Source: Pyrocephalus nanus (taxonomy: Eukaryota; Chordata; Aves; Passeriformes; Tyrannidae). From it: a DNA stretch of 64,000 bases. Below are positions 62,334-64,000 of the stretch, one piece after another. Every line of letters begins with the position of its first letter. The stretch's first letter is position 1. The stretch spans positions 9,951,001 to 10,015,000 of the forward strand of contig CM076279.1 of assembly GCA_038380795.1 (NCBI GenBank), read 5' to 3'. Position numbers and translations under genes: made by a program. The notes beneath the pieces are model-generated. The model did no database searches and was not told where the DNA came from. It worked only from the letters and a program-made list of their open reading frames with translations.

Positions 62334-62553
62334 ATCAGGTTGGACATCAGGAAGAATTTCTTCAAGAAAAAGGTGCTCAGGCATTGGAAGGGCTGCTCAG
62401 GGAGGTGGTGGAGTCCCCATCCCTGGAGGTGTTCAAGAAACAACTGGATGTGGCACTCAGTGCTCTGGTCTAATTGACCAGGTGATGATTGGTCAAAGGC
62501 TGGATTTGATGATCTTGGGGGTCTTTTCCACCCTGAATAATTCTGTGATACTG
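62334..62553 (+). repeat. CR1 LINE 3' fragment
   Basis: Sense CR1: GGACATCAGGAAGAATTTCT, GGTGGTGGAGTCCCCATCCC TGGAGGTGTTCAAG, TTTGATGATCTTGGGGGTCT, then TAATTCTGTGATACTG. Upstream of PIK3R5 coding exon 1. Confidence 0.92.
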
Positions 62554-64000
62554 CATATGGAAAAACGTGCCCTGGTTGAATGCCCCTCCTGCTCTGCACA
62601 GTGTAGGCAAGAGCTGAGCAAAGTAAGCAAAAGGGCTTTGTCCCACCACACCTCGTTCATGCACCAGACCCCAGCCCTACAAAATCAAGCTTGGGATTTC
62701 AAGCCTTGAATGTTCCCCAGTGCCTGAGGTTGGTTTCCATTCTCCAGCAACTGCACCTTAAAAGCAGCCTCCAAACACTGTGCAAACCATGCAGTCACCA
62801 CTGAGGAAGCAGAGAAGAGCCAATGTTTGGATGAATTAAGCAATCCTTCTGCTGTCCCAAGGATGTTAGAGCCTCCTCAGCCACAGAAGTGACAACATTT
62901 AAGCCCCCTGGTTTTAACAGCCCCATGTCCTGAGAGAAACCAATTTGCGTCTCAAGGTTTTGCCCTGTTTTCACCAAACAGCCAACGATTCACTACGCTG
63001 TGGGCATGGGGCAAAGATGAATCCATCCCCTCCTCTGAAGGCCTGAGTGCCCAAAAAACACCTGAAAAATTTCTAAGCAGATAAAAAAACCCACTGATTA
63101 AAGTGAGGGAGAAATGGCATAGCACACCAAAGCTCAGTTGGGAAAGTATCTAAAGAGTATTTGTGAAATTGTCCTTGCATAAATGCAGGATTTTGGGGGA
63201 AATTCAATCCAAGATTGTTTAGTTAAGAGGCTTCCTTTATCTCTGTTTGTGCCAGTTACAAAGGTGACCAGGCAAATCACAATGATGTTCCTGTTAACTA
63301 ACACCAAACAAATAAACATTTACCCCTTAGTGGGACAAAGGAACTTGCTGATCGCTGCTTTTAGATTTTCACTTGCCCTGCTTTGAGGCACAAGGTTTAA
63401 ATAAATGCCTAAGTTTTTAAAAGCTATGAAAAACTACCAACAAACTAGAATGTATTTTCCTGCTGAGGTCATGGGAATCCCTCAGGGTGTCACAGCTCCA
63501 TCACAGGGACTTTCCACTCAGCTGGGACACACTGGTTCCCCCACTCACCTTCACTGTCCTGGGACCTTTCCCTTCCATGGCTTTTCTCCAGCTCACTATC
63601 AGAGCAGAGAACACATCAACTTCTTGCCCAGGAGGTCCCTCTGCACAGCCAAGGTGAGGAGATGACATTAGCAGCCCCCACACGGCTGGGACATGGCCCG
63701 TGACAGCCTTTATAGCAAGGAGAAACACTTTTCTTGTATTAAGGTCCACATGAGTCCTACCTTCAGCATCCAAAGGACTTCTCTGATCTCCTATAGCAGT
63801 GGGGCCCAGGAAAACCACCATTAGATGGGAACAGAGGGAAAGAGCTCCAGGTTTGCTGGCACTGACAGCTGGTAGAGGGACACAAACTGTCTCACTGAGA
63901 CATCAAATCCCGGGTTGGTGCCAGGACGTGACTCAGCACGTGGCTTGATGCTGCCAAAGGGCTTAGGGCACTGGGGAGACAAGGACAAGAGGCTAAAGAA

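Larger units (their letters stand above)
59812..64000. other. region upstream of PIK3R5 coding exon 1, 5' UTR exon not located
   Basis: The acceptor at 59812 implies a noncoding exon further right. One consensus minus-strand donor (GTGAAG then GTGAGT, exon end 63549) is a weak candidate. CR1 copies lie at 60099 and 62334. No CpG-rich promoter-like block was seen, so the true start may be beyond the window. Confidence 0.5.

Overview
This is a 64 kb piece of a vertebrate nuclear genome, almost certainly a bird. The genes are split into small GT-AG exons, and the dominant interspersed repeat is CR1 LINE, with about 14 copies on both strands. One repeat (about 9362-9491) looks like a tRNA-Ile-derived SINE with a CR1-like tail, a type I know from songbirds (TguSINE1), so a passerine is the best guess. 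There are no prokaryotic genes, operons or CRISPR arrays.

Layout: two paralogous genes lie head-to-tail on the minus strand. Both encode regulatory subunits of class IB phosphoinositide 3-kinase (PI3K gamma). PIK3R5 (p101) fills the right half. All 18 coding exons could be placed, from the ATG at 59798 to the TGA at 34742. They add up to 2,649 nt (882 codons plus stop), against 880 residues for human p101 as I recall it. The 3' UTR of about 2.1 kb ends near an ATTAAA signal at 32622-32627. PIK3R6 (p84/p87) lies downstream on the left. Nine exons run from 9777 to the window edge and encode about the first 350 of roughly 750 residues. The start codon lies in an upstream exon I could not fix, and the C-terminal half is off the left edge.

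The first eight coding exons of the two genes match one to one in order and phase, with near-equal sizes (69/69, 139/133, 70/70, 175/184, 154/148, 84/87 nt). That is strong evidence for an old tandem duplication.

Between the genes (about 24.4-32.6 kb) I see no coding exon. Several GC-rich patches with good minus-strand splice donors (27738, 24371, 16841) are candidate first exons of PIK3R6. The PIK3R5 5' UTR start is not identified; it lies beyond 59811 and perhaps outside the window.

Functionally, each protein pairs with the catalytic subunit p110 gamma (PIK3CG, not in this window) and links it to G protein beta-gamma subunits or Ras downstream of GPCRs, mainly in leukocytes. I found no undescribed biological system. 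The notable points are the shared exon architecture, two almost identical CR1 blocks flanking a 70-nt PIK3R6 exon, a minimal upstream ORF one base before the PIK3R5 start, and the unresolved PIK3R6 start exon.
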